Shown: positions 1-6,398 of the stretch, piece by piece
How positions within the stretch are numbered: the stretch's first letter is position 1
Layout of the letters: each line of letters opens with the position of its first letter
Assembly: GCA_025464025.1 (NCBI GenBank)
Contig: JAODBP010000038.1
Coordinates: 1 to 6,398 of the forward strand
DNA length: 6,398 bases
Direction of reading: 5' to 3'
DNA from: Actinomycetes bacterium
GTDB lineage: Bacteria; Actinomycetota; Acidimicrobiia; Acidimicrobiales; CADCSY01
The notes under the pieces: model-generated
What the model saw: the letters and a program-made list of their open reading frames with translations, nothing else
The model's database searches: none
What the model was told of the DNA's origin: nothing
Position numbers and translations under genes: made by a program

Positions 1-10
1 CCAGAACCCG

Positions 11-2212
11 CTACTTGGGGGCGAGGTAGACGATGCCGAGGGGGGGCAGCGTCAAGACCGTGGAGTGGGCCAGGGCGTGCCACTCCTTGGGCTCGGTGGT
101 GAGGACGGGGCCGACGTCGGTGCCGGACCCGGCGAACTCGCGGGCGTCGGTGTTGAGCAGCACCTCCCACTCACCGCCCTCGGGGAGCCCGACCCGGTAG
201 CCGTAGCGGGGCACCGGCGTGAGGTTGGCCAGGCACGCCACCGGTCGGCCCGGCTCGCCCACCGGGAAGCGCAGGAACGAGATGCACGACTGGTCGGCGT
301 CGTTCGCATCGATCCACCGGAACCCCTCGGGCGAGAAGTCGCCCGACCACAGGGCCGGCTCGGCGGCGTTGAGCCGACCGAGCTCCTTCAGCAGCACGCC
401 GACCCCGTGGTGCCACTCGCTCTCGTCGAGGTGCCAGTCGACCGACCGGGTCTCCGACCACTCGCGGTCCTGGGCCACCTCGGCCCCCATGAACTGGAGC
501 TGCTTGCCCGGGTGGGCGTACATCCAGGCGTACAGCGCCCGCAGGTTGGCCAGCTGCTGCCACCGGTCGCCCGGCATCTTCTGGAGCAGCGACCCCTTCC
601 CGTGCACCACCTCGTCGTGCGACAGGGGCAGCACGAAGTTCTCGCTGAAGGCGTAGATCAACCCGAACGTCAGCTGGTGGTGGTGGAAGCGACGGTGGAT
701 CGGGTCCTTCGAGAAGTACTCGAGGGTGTCGTGCATCCATCCCATGTTCCACTTGTGGGTGAACCCGAGCCCGCCCAGGTGCACCGGGCGCGACACGCCC
801 GGCCACGCCGTCGACTCCTCGGCGATCGTCAGCACGCCCGGGTGCTCGCCGTGCACCACCGTGTTCACGTCCTGGAGGAACGACACGGCCTCGAGGTTCT
901 CCCGCCCGCCGTGCACGTTGGGCACCCACTCGCCTTCCTTGCGCGAGTAGTCGAGGTACAGCATCGACGCCACGGCATCGACCCGCAGCCCGTCGACGTG
1001 CAGCTCCTCGATCCAGTACAGGGCGTTGGCCAGGAGGAAGTTCCGCACCTCGGTCCGCCCGAAGTTGAACACGAGCGTGCCCCAGTCCGGGTGCTCGCCC
1101 TGCCGGGGGTCGGCGTGCTCGTAGAGCGCGGTCCCGTCGAAGCGGGCCAGCGCCCAGTCGTCCTTCGGGAAGTGGGCCGGCACCCAGTCGACCAGCACGC
1201 CGATGCCGCGCTGGTGGAAGGCGTCGACCAGGGCGCGGAAGTCGTCGGGCGTGCCGAACCGCGACGTGGGCGCGTAGTACGACGACACCTGGTAGCCCCA
1301 CGACGGCGAGTACGGGTGCTCGCTCACCGGCAGGAACTCGACGTGGGTGAAGCCGAGGTCGGCCACGTGGTCGACGAGCTGGGTGGCCAGCTCGCGGTAC
1401 GTGAGCGGGCGGTCGCCCTCCTCGGGCACGGTCCGCCACGACCCGAGGTGCACCTCGTAGACGGACATGGGCCGGTGCAGCGGGTCGGTCGTCGCCCGCT
1501 CGGCCAGCCAGTCGGCGTCGCGCCACTCGTAGCTCGACTCGTGCACGACCGAGTTGGTCCCGGGCGGCAGCTCGGTGGCGAAGGCCATGGGGTCGGCCTT
1601 CATCCGCAGGTTGCCGTCCTGGGTCAGCAGCTCGAACTTGTACTTCGCGCCCGGGGCCACGTCGGGCAGGAAGATCTCCCACACGCCGCTCGACCCCATC
1701 GAGCGCATGGGGTGCAGCCGGCCGTCCCACGAGTTGAAGTCGCCCACGACCCGCACGGCCTTGGCGCTCGGCGCCCAGACCGCGAACGACGTGCCCCACG
1801 CACCCTGGTGCTGGCGGTGGTGAGCGCCGAGCATCCGCCAGAGCTGGTGGTGGCGCCCCTCGTTGAACAGGTAGATGTCGAGGTCGCCGATCGTGGGCCA
1901 GTGGCGGTAGGGGTCGCCGACGTCGAAGGTCACGTCGCCGTAGGTCACGGCGAACCGGTGGTCGGGCACGTCCTTCGACCTCACCGCGCCGGCGAACACC
2001 CCGGCCGGGTGGACCTCCTCCAGCGGCACCTCGTCACCGCCGGCGAGCACGGCGGACACCGCCGTCGCGCCCGGCCGCCAGGCCCGGATGACCCACCGCC
2101 CGTCGCCGTCGGGATGGACCCCGAGGTACCCGTGCGGGTTGCCGTGCTCCAGCTTGACGAGCCGTTCCAGCTCAGGGTCGACCACGGTCGTCTTACGGGG
2201 TGCGTCGGTCAC
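11..2212 (-). CDS. glgB: GlgB, 1,4-alpha-glucan branching enzyme
   Basis: GlgB cuts an alpha-1,4-glucan chain and re-attaches the fragment through an alpha-1,6 bond, making branches on the polymer that GlgE extends (GH13 subfamily 9, cytosolic). The product is 733 residues, like the long two-N-domain GlgB of E. coli (728). Layout: an N1 domain at about 12-105 (HGNPHGYLGVHP, HWPTIGDLDIYLFNEGRHHQ), a CBM48 domain at about 135-225 (FAVWAPSAKAVRVVGDFNSW), the catalytic barrel at about 250-610, and a C-terminal beta domain. Catalytic residues: D412 in DGLRVDAVASMLYLDYSR, E465 in TIAEEST, D533 in LPLSHDEVVHGKGS; region I is DWVPAHFP at 342-349. The spacings 412/465/533 are identical to E. coli D405/E458/D526. 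The start is a GTG at 2212 with a strong GGAGGAG 7 bases upstream, and the 5' end overlaps mak by 20 bases. The stop is TAG at 13-11. No residue looks missing or substituted. The clustering with GlgE, TreS and Mak indicates that it branches GlgE-made glucan. Confidence 0.98.
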   Translation of the reverse strand: MTDAPRKTTVVDPELERLVKLEHGNPHGYLGVHPDGDGRWVIRAWRPGATAVSAVLAGGDEVPLEEVHPAGVFAGAVRSKDVPDHRFAVTYGDVTFDVGDPYRHWPTIGDLDIYLFNEGRHHQLWRMLGAHHRQHQGAWGTSFAVWAPSAKAVRVVGDFNSWDGRLHPMRSMGSSGVWEIFLPDVAPGAKYKFELLTQDGNLRMKADPMAFATELPPGTNSVVHESSYEWRDADWLAERATTDPLHRPMSVYEVHLGSWRTVPEEGDRPLTYRELATQLVDHVADLGFTHVEFLPVSEHPYSPSWGYQVSSYYAPTSRFGTPDDFRALVDAFHQRGIGVLVDWVPAHFPKDDWALARFDGTALYEHADPRQGEHPDWGTLVFNFGRTEVRNFLLANALYWIEELHVDGLRVDAVASMLYLDYSRKEGEWVPNVHGGRENLEAVSFLQDVNTVVHGEHPGVLTIAEESTAWPGVSRPVHLGGLGFTHKWNMGWMHDTLEYFSKDPIHRRFHHHQLTFGLIYAFSENFVLPLSHDEVVHGKGSLLQKMPGDRWQQLANLRALYAWMYAHPGKQLQFMGAEVAQDREWSETRSVDWHLDESEWHHGVGVLLKELGRLNAAEPALWSGDFSPEGFRWIDANDADQSCISFLRFPVGEPGRPVACLANLTPVPRYGYRVGLPEGGEWEVLLNTDAREFAGSGTDVGPVLTTEPKEWHALAHSTVLTLPPLGIVYLAPK

Positions 2213-3527
2213 GAGCCGTCTCCTCCAGGATTCGCTGGACGGCGGACAGCGGGATCCCTACCCAGTCGGGTCGATGGGACGCCTCGTAGGCGACCTCGTA
2301 GACGGCCTTGTCGAGCTCGAAGGCAGCCAGGACCAGGGCCCGGGCCCGCTCGGTGGGCGGCAGCACCGCATCGATCCCGTCGACGCCGAGGTAGCCCTCG
2401 AGGAAGCGGTCGCGGTTGTGCCGCTCCCACGCCGCGCCCAGCGCCTCGAGCTCCTCGGTCACCTCGCCGTGGTCGCGCCGGCCGACGGCGGGGGCGTAGT
2501 GGAACGAGCGGAGCATGCCGGCGACGTCGCGCAGGGCGGACGACGGGCGCCGCCGCTCCTCGAGGGGTCGGGCCGGCTCGCCCTCGAAGTCGAGGACGTA
2601 CCACCCGGTGTCGGTGCGCATGACCTGACCCAGGTGGAGGTCGCCGTGGACCCGGATCGCCGGACCGGCGTCGACCGAGCGGAGCGTCTCGTACACCGCC
2701 GCCACCGGGTTCTTGGCCACGTCGGGCGTCCGGGCCAGCTGGGCGTTCATGTCGTCGGCCCACGACCCGACGTCGGCCGCCGTCACGCCGAAGGCCCCGG
2801 CCAGGGCCACGTGCATCTCCGCCACGATGGCGCCGAGCCGGCAGGCGTCGGGGCCGAAGTCACCGCCGGCCTGCGAGGGCTCACCCCCGGCGTCGTAGAG
2901 GTCGCGCAGCGACGTGAGGGCGAGCTGGAACCCGTCGACGCCACCGGCCAGGAACTCGGTGACCACGGCGAGGTGGCCGCCCCCGCCCTCCCACTCGCCC
3001 ACCGGTCGGGGCACGGCGCCGAAGCCGGCGGCCGCCAGCGCGCCCGTCACCTCGACGTCGGGGTTGGCCCCCGCGGCCACCCGTCGGAACAGCTTCATGA
3101 TCAGCCGCTCGTCGAAGACGACCGACGTGTTCGACTGGTCGGCGCCGAGCAGCCGGGCCCGCTCGGCCTCCTCGTCCGGCGCCGTGCGCTCGAGCAGGCG
3201 CAACGACAGCTCGGGGTCGACCATGGCGTCGTAGGCGACCGCCCGCCCCAGCTCGGTGTCGACCTCGCCGAGCACAGCCTCGCCCTTGCCCTCGAGGAAC
3301 GAGTCGTCGGCGCCGAACGGCCGTAGCCCGAGCACCACCTGGTACGTCGACACCGACCCGTGGTCGGGCACCTGGACCAGCGTGTGCACCAGCGCCGGCC
3401 ACTCCGAGCGCAGCACCTCGCTCGACAGCACCGACAGCGACGCGGCCGCCGCCTCGTCGCCGCCGAACCACCGCTGCTTGGGCAGGTGGTCGACGAGGGC
3501 GGCGACGAGGGCGGCGGGTTCGATCAC
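2193..3527 (-). CDS. mak: Maltokinase (Mak/Pep2), ATP:maltose 1-phosphotransferase
   Basis: Maltokinase phosphorylates maltose with ATP to alpha-maltose 1-phosphate, the GlgE donor. The product is 444 residues, close to stand-alone mycobacterial maltokinases. The N-terminal cap carries KQRWFGG at 17-23. The kinase part has an aminoglycoside-phosphotransferase-like fold: candidate ATP-binding lysine K145 in LIMKLFRR, catalytic loop VHGDLHLGQ at 293-301 with base D296, and the metal-binding DFEGEP at 313-318 (D313). The C terminus has ELDKAVYEVAYEASHRPDW at about 404-422, typical of the family. The start is a GTG at 3527, sharing bases with the treS TGA (GTGA overlap), with GAGGG 6 bases upstream. 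The reading frame happens to stay open far upstream to 5204, but that part is a shadow of treS: arginine- and proline-rich and without a family motif. The TAA at 2195-2193 lies inside glgB, a 20-base overlap. In many bacteria this kinase is fused to TreS; here they are separate proteins made from overlapping genes. Confidence 0.95.
   Translation of the reverse strand: MIEPAALVAALVDHLPKQRWFGGDEAAAASLSVLSSEVLRSEWPALVHTLVQVPDHGSVSTYQVVLGLRPFGADDSFLEGKGEAVLGEVDTELGRAVAYDAMVDPELSLRLLERTAPDEEAERARLLGADQSNTSVVFDERLIMKLFRRVAAGANPDVEVTGALAAAGFGAVPRPVGEWEGGGGHLAVVTEFLAGGVDGFQLALTSLRDLYDAGGEPSQAGGDFGPDACRLGAIVAEMHVALAGAFGVTAADVGSWADDMNAQLARTPDVAKNPVAAVYETLRSVDAGPAIRVHGDLHLGQVMRTDTGWYVLDFEGEPARPLEERRRPSSALRDVAGMLRSFHYAPAVGRRDHGEVTEELEALGAAWERHNRDRFLEGYLGVDGIDAVLPPTERARALVLAAFELDKAVYEVAYEASHRPDWVGIPLSAVQRILEETARDRRTP
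2220..2226 (-). promoter_or_regulatory. Ribosome binding site of glgB inside the mak coding sequence
   Basis: On the minus strand this reads GGAGGAG, followed by a 7-base spacer and the GTG at 2212. It is the strongest Shine-Dalgarno match in the window and fixes the glgB start. The same bases are codons for the Leu-Glu-Glu near the maltokinase C terminus, so ribosomes finishing mak pass over this site before stopping at 2193. This favours coupled translation of the two genes; the coupling is inference. Confidence 0.8.
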
Positions 3528-5170
3528 CCGTCGCCCTCGGTGAGGCGGAACCAGAAGTAGCCGTACGGCGCCAGCGTCACGAAGTACGGCAGCTCGCCGA
3601 CCCGGGGGAACGGCACCCGGCCGAGCAGCTCGTGCGGCGTCCACCCTTCGTACTGGGCCAGGTGCAGCTCGCACGGCTGGGCGAAGCGCGACAGGTTGTA
3701 GACGCACAGCACGACGTCGTCGTCGAGCCGCCGGGTGAAGGCGAACACCGACGGGTTCTCGGCACCGAGCACCTCGAACGTGCCCTGGCCGAACACCGGG
3801 TGCTGCTTGCGCACGTCGAGCATGCGCTTCACCCACTGGAGCATCGACGACGGGTCGCGCAGCTGGGCCTCGACGTTGACGGCCTGGTAGCCGTAGACCG
3901 GGTCGAGGACCGGCGGCAGGTAGAGGCGGGCGAAGTCGGCCTTGCTGAAGCCGCCGTTGCGGTCGGGCGTCCACTGCATCGGCGTGCGGACGCCGTCGCG
4001 GTCGCCGAGGTAGATGTTGTCGCCCATGCCGATCTCGTCCCCGTAGTAGAGCACCGGGCTGCCGGGCAGGCTGAAAAGCAGGGCATGGAGCAGTTCGGCC
4101 ACGGCCCGGTTGTTGTCGACAAGGGGCGCCAACCGCCGGCCGATGCCGATGTTGCGCTTCATGCGCGGGTCCTTGGCGTACTCGTTGTACATGTAGTCGC
4201 GCTCGTCGTCGGTCACCATCTCGAGGGTCAGCTCGTCGTGGTTGCGCAGGAAGATCCCCCACTGCGCCCCATCGGGGATGGGCGGCGTCTGGGCCAGGAT
4301 CTCGGTGATCGGGTAGCGCTGCTCGCGCCGCACGGCCATGAACATGCGGGGCATGAGCGGGAAGTGGAAGCACATAGGGCACTCGTCGCCCTCGCCGAAG
4401 TAGTCGACGACGTCCGCCGGCCACTGGTTGGCCTCGGCCAGCAGCACCTTGCCTGGGTGGGTCGAGTCGACCTCCTTGCGCAGGCGGCGCAGGAACTCGT
4501 GGGTCTCGGGCAGGTTCTCGCCGTTGGTCCCGTCCCGCTCGAACAGGTAGGGCACGGCGTCGAGCCGGAACCCGTCCAGGCCGAGGACCAGCCAGAACCG
4601 GCACACGTCGAGCATGGCCTGGCAGACCTCGGGGTTGTCGTAGTTGAGGTCGGGTTGGTGGCTGAAGAAGCGGTGCCAGTAGTACTGCTGGCGGACGGGG
4701 TCCCAGGACCAGTTCGAGCGCTCGGTGTCGACGAAGATGATGCGGGCGTCGGAGTAGCGCTGGTCGTCGTCGCTCCAGACGAACCAGTCGGCCTTGGGGT
4801 TCGTGCGGTCCTGGCGGGACTCCTGGAACCACGGGTGCTGGTCGCTCGTGTGGTTCATGACGAGGTCGGCGATGACCCGCAGGCCGCGCCGGTGGCACTC
4901 CTCGATCAGCTCGACCACGTCGGCCAGGTCGCCGTACTCGGGCAGGATGGAGAAGAAGTCGCTGATGTCGTAGCCGCCGTCGCGCAGCGGCGACTGGAAG
5001 AACGGCAGCAGCCACAGGCAGTCGGCGCCGAGCCACTGGATGTGGTCGAGGCGCTGGGTGATGCCCTTGATGTCGCCCGTGCCGTCGTTGTTGGCGTCGA
5101 AGAAGCCTCGGACCAGCACCTCGTAGAACACCGCCCGCTGGTACCAGCGGTCGTCGGTCTCGTCGATCAT
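3524..5170 (-). CDS. treS: TreS, trehalose synthase (maltose alpha-D-glucosyltransferase)
   Basis: TreS reversibly interconverts trehalose and maltose by intramolecular glucosyl transfer (GH13 subfamily 16, cytosolic). Here, with Mak beside it, it is expected to run from trehalose to maltose. The product is 548 residues, a normal length for TreS without a fused kinase domain. Visible motifs: YQRAVFYEVLVRGFFDANND near the N terminus with a DxNxDGxGD calcium-type loop at 25-33; region I DLVMNH at 102-107; nucleophile D204 in GFRLDAVPY; acid/base E246 in LLAEANQ; D312 in FLRNHDEL; GDRDGVRTPMQW up to about 400; and a C-terminal beta domain from about 455. The D204-E246 spacing of 42 matches mycobacterial TreS (D230/E272). 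I chose the ATG at 5170 because GGTGGA lies 6 bases upstream and the family motif begins soon after it. A GTG at 5233 would add 21 unremarkable residues and overlap glgE by 11 bases, but has no evident Shine-Dalgarno. The stop overlaps the mak start. In mycobacteria TreS forms a complex with maltokinase; the same is plausible here but is inference. Confidence 0.97.
   Translation of the reverse strand: MIDETDDRWYQRAVFYEVLVRGFFDANNDGTGDIKGITQRLDHIQWLGADCLWLLPFFQSPLRDGGYDISDFFSILPEYGDLADVVELIEECHRRGLRVIADLVMNHTSDQHPWFQESRQDRTNPKADWFVWSDDDQRYSDARIIFVDTERSNWSWDPVRQQYYWHRFFSHQPDLNYDNPEVCQAMLDVCRFWLVLGLDGFRLDAVPYLFERDGTNGENLPETHEFLRRLRKEVDSTHPGKVLLAEANQWPADVVDYFGEGDECPMCFHFPLMPRMFMAVRREQRYPITEILAQTPPIPDGAQWGIFLRNHDELTLEMVTDDERDYMYNEYAKDPRMKRNIGIGRRLAPLVDNNRAVAELLHALLFSLPGSPVLYYGDEIGMGDNIYLGDRDGVRTPMQWTPDRNGGFSKADFARLYLPPVLDPVYGYQAVNVEAQLRDPSSMLQWVKRMLDVRKQHPVFGQGTFEVLGAENPSVFAFTRRLDDDVVLCVYNLSRFAQPCELHLAQYEGWTPHELLGRVPFPRVGELPYFVTLAPYGYFWFRLTEGDG
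3534..3538 (-). promoter_or_regulatory. Ribosome binding site of mak inside the end of treS
   Basis: The minus strand reads GAGGG, then 6 bases, then the GTG at 3527. It lies within the last codons of treS (Glu-Gly) and supports the GTG that overlaps the treS stop codon as the mak start, rather than any start far upstream in the same open frame. With a 4-base GTGA stop/start overlap, termination-reinitiation is the likely mode of mak translation. Confidence 0.65.
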
Positions 5171-5222
5171 GGGGATTCCACCCGCCCCGCCGAACTGGTG
5201 ACACGCAGCGTCGTAGGTCGCA
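5171..5222 (-). other. Short glgE-treS intergenic spacer
   Basis: These 52 bases are the only gap between genes in the window if treS starts at 5170. They hold the treS ribosome binding site. I see no convincing hairpin followed by a T run and no recognisable promoter pair, so it reads as an intra-operon spacer. If the GTG at 5233 were used instead, the whole stretch would be coding. Confidence 0.55.
5177..5182 (-). promoter_or_regulatory. Ribosome binding site of treS
   Basis: The minus strand reads GGTGGA with a 6-base spacer before the ATG at 5170. This is one mismatch from GGAGGA. The bases before the competing GTG at 5233 read pyrimidine- and C-rich on the minus strand, with no purine run, so this site decides the start call for treS. 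Confidence 0.6.
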
Positions 5223-6398
5223 CTACGCGTCACCGGTTGCCGGTTGGGGGGTCAGGTGGAGGACGTGGCCGGGCTGGACCGCGGGGTCCAGCAGGACGTA
5301 CTGCGTCGCGCCGTACCAGGTCCAGGAGGCTCCGGTCAGCTCGTCGGTGACCGAGAAGGCCGTGTCCGGCGGCAGATCCAGCTCCTCCAGGTCGAGCTCG
5401 ATCGTGTCCGCGTGGAAGGCGAGCGGGTCCAGGTTGGCGATCATCAACATCCGGTCCTCACCGGTCATCTTCGACCAGACCAGGATCTGGTCGTAGTTCG
5501 ACCGGTGGAAGCGGATGTTGCGCAGCTCGGCGAACGCCGGGTGGCGCCGGCGGATGTCGTTGAGCCGGGTCACGAACGAGGCCAGTGAGTCGGTGCGCTG
5601 CCAGTCGCGGTGCTTGACCTCGTACTTCTCCGAGTTGAGGTACTCCTCGTTGGCCGGCGACGCCGGCTCGTTCTCGCACAGCTCGAAGCCGTTGTAGATG
5701 CCGTAGGTGGGCACCAGGGTGGCCGCCAGTAGGAGCCGCAACCGGAACGCGGCCGGCGGGCCGTTGCGCAGCGGGCCGGCGAGGATGTCCGGGGTGTTGG
5801 GCCAGAAGCTGGGGCGCATGTAGTCCGCGGTCGGGCCCTGGGTGAGGTCGGTCAGGTACTCCTCGAACTCCTCGCGCGTGTTCCGCCAGGTGAAGTAGGT
5901 GTAGCCCTGGCTGAAGCCGACCTCGGCCAGCTTGGCCATCATCTTCGGCCGGGTGAACGCCTCGGCGAGGAACAGCGTCTCCGGGTGGGCCTTCTGGACC
6001 TCGGGGATGACCCACTCCCAGAAGGCCAGGGGCTTGGTGTGGGGGTTGTCGACCCGGAAGATGCGGACGCCGTGGCCGATCCAGAAGTCGAGGATGTCCT
6101 TGCAGGCCTGCCAGAGGGCGACGCGGTCGGCGTCGTCGGCGGGCCAGAAGTTGATCGGGTAGATGTCCTGGTACTTCTTGGGCGGGTTCTCGGCGTACTT
6201 GATCGTGCCGTCGGGCCGGCGGTGGAACCACTCCGGGTGCTCGCTGACCCACGGGTGGTCGGGCGAGCACTGCAGGGCGTAGTCGAGGGCGACCTCCAGG
6301 CCCAGGTCGGCGGCCGCGGCAACGAAGGCGTCGAAGTCGTCGATCGTGCCCAGGCTCGGCTCGACCGCGGTGTGGCCGCCCTGCTCGTTGCCGATTGC
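5223..6398 (-). CDS. glgE: GlgE, alpha-1,4-glucan:maltose-1-phosphate maltosyltransferase (5' end outside the window)
   Basis: GlgE is a cytosolic GH13 subfamily 3 enzyme that extends alpha-1,4-glucan by two glucoses at a time, using alpha-maltose 1-phosphate and releasing phosphate. The frame stays open from the window edge to a TAG at 5225-5223, giving 391 visible residues. My manual translation begins AIGNEQGGHTAVEPSLGT. In visible-residue numbering: LDYALQCSPDHPW is at 38-50; PPKKYQDIYP is at 72-81; the nucleophile is D117 in FRVDNPHTKP; the acid/base is E146 in FLAEAF; the third carboxylate is D204 in NTPDIL. The 29-residue nucleophile to acid/base spacing equals that of Streptomyces GlgE (D394/E423). 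YGIYNGFELCEN follows at 232-243, and a beta-rich C-terminal domain fills roughly 285-391. About 275 N-terminal residues, with the start codon, should lie beyond 6398. The ATG at 5942 is internal (after FTRPK) and is not the real start. It is the first gene visible in the operon, upstream of treS. Identification is very secure. Confidence 0.97.
   Translation of the reverse strand, partial: AIGNEQGGHTAVEPSLGTIDDFDAFVAAAADLGLEVALDYALQCSPDHPWVSEHPEWFHRRPDGTIKYAENPPKKYQDIYPINFWPADDADRVALWQACKDILDFWIGHGVRIFRVDNPHTKPLAFWEWVIPEVQKAHPETLFLAEAFTRPKMMAKLAEVGFSQGYTYFTWRNTREEFEEYLTDLTQGPTADYMRPSFWPNTPDILAGPLRNGPPAAFRLRLLLAATLVPTYGIYNGFELCENEPASPANEEYLNSEKYEVKHRDWQRTDSLASFVTRLNDIRRRHPAFAELRNIRFHRSNYDQILVWSKMTGEDRMLMIANLDPLAFHADTIELDLEELDLPPDTAFSVTDELTGASWTWYGATQYVLLDPAVQPGHVLHLTPQPATGDA

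Noticed and set aside
1..10. Terminator after glgB
   Set aside because: Only 10 bases remain after the glgB stop, too few to judge a hairpin or any downstream gene.
171..1799. A 542-codon minus-strand frame within glgB, and similar same-strand frames at 2209-2763, 2881-3471, 3829-4122, 5458-6270 and 5939-6322
   Set aside because: These are alternative frames of the real genes. They are Arg/Pro/Ala/Gly-rich and motif-free, while the true frame at each place carries conserved catalytic residues.
65..2623. An 852-codon plus-strand open frame opposite glgB and the end of mak
   Set aside because: It is antisense to a gene with every GlgB motif. Its translation is rich in Arg, His, Val, Gly and Pro with low-complexity runs, as expected when the complement of high-GC coding sequence is read, and it shows no domain I recognise.
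2088..3326. A 412-codon plus-strand open frame opposite mak
   Set aside because: It overlaps mak, which has the kinase motifs, and has the same antisense low-complexity composition. It crosses the glgB-mak junction without regard to gene boundaries.
3524..3527. Possible frameshift creating a TreS-maltokinase fusion at the GTGA overlap
   Set aside because: TreS ends at a normal C terminus (FWFRLTEGDG) and Mak begins at its normal N terminus with its own ribosome binding site. There is no slippery run at the junction, so two separate proteins are the simpler reading.
3632..5350. A 572-codon plus-strand open frame opposite treS
   Set aside because: Long antisense frames are common in very GC-rich genes because stop codons are AT-rich. 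The residues are Val/Leu/Glu/Gln/His-rich repeats with no fold signature, and treS on the other strand is fully supported.

Overview
The window is a high-GC segment (strong G/C preference at third codon positions, GTG starts mixed with ATG) carrying four genes, all on the minus strand. Read in transcription order, from high to low coordinates, they are the 3' two thirds of glgE (6398 to 5223), treS (5170 to 3524), the maltokinase gene mak/pep2 (3527 to 2193) and glgB (2212 to 11). The gene order, the protein families and the GC content point to an actinobacterium. The order matches the glgE-treS-pep2-glgB cluster known from Streptomyces. I cannot fix the lineage more closely from the sequence alone; a non-Streptomyces actinobacterium, such as an acidimicrobial-type lineage, is only a guess.

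The genes are very tightly packed. The glgE stop lies 52 bases before the preferred treS ATG. The treS stop overlaps the mak GTG by 4 bases. The 3' end of mak overlaps the glgB GTG by 20 bases, and the glgB ribosome binding site lies inside mak codons. There is no promoter-sized gap inside the cluster, so these genes are almost certainly one transcript, with translational coupling at least at the two overlapping junctions. The transcript's promoter should lie upstream of position 6398, and any terminator below position 1. Only 10 bases follow glgB.

Together the genes encode the complete GlgE route to alpha-glucan. TreS isomerises trehalose to maltose. Mak phosphorylates maltose with ATP to alpha-maltose 1-phosphate. 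GlgE transfers maltosyl units from maltose 1-phosphate to the non-reducing ends of alpha-1,4-glucan. GlgB adds the alpha-1,6 branches. Every catalytic residue I could place is present in all four proteins, so the pathway looks functional.

I looked for an undescribed system and did not find one. The window is a well-conserved central carbon-storage operon. The points worth a second look are annotation traps (a 1003-codon open frame through mak and treS, and large antisense open frames), start-codon choices, and a small sequence variation near the TreS active site. I saw no RNA genes, mobile elements, CRISPR arrays or notable repeats.
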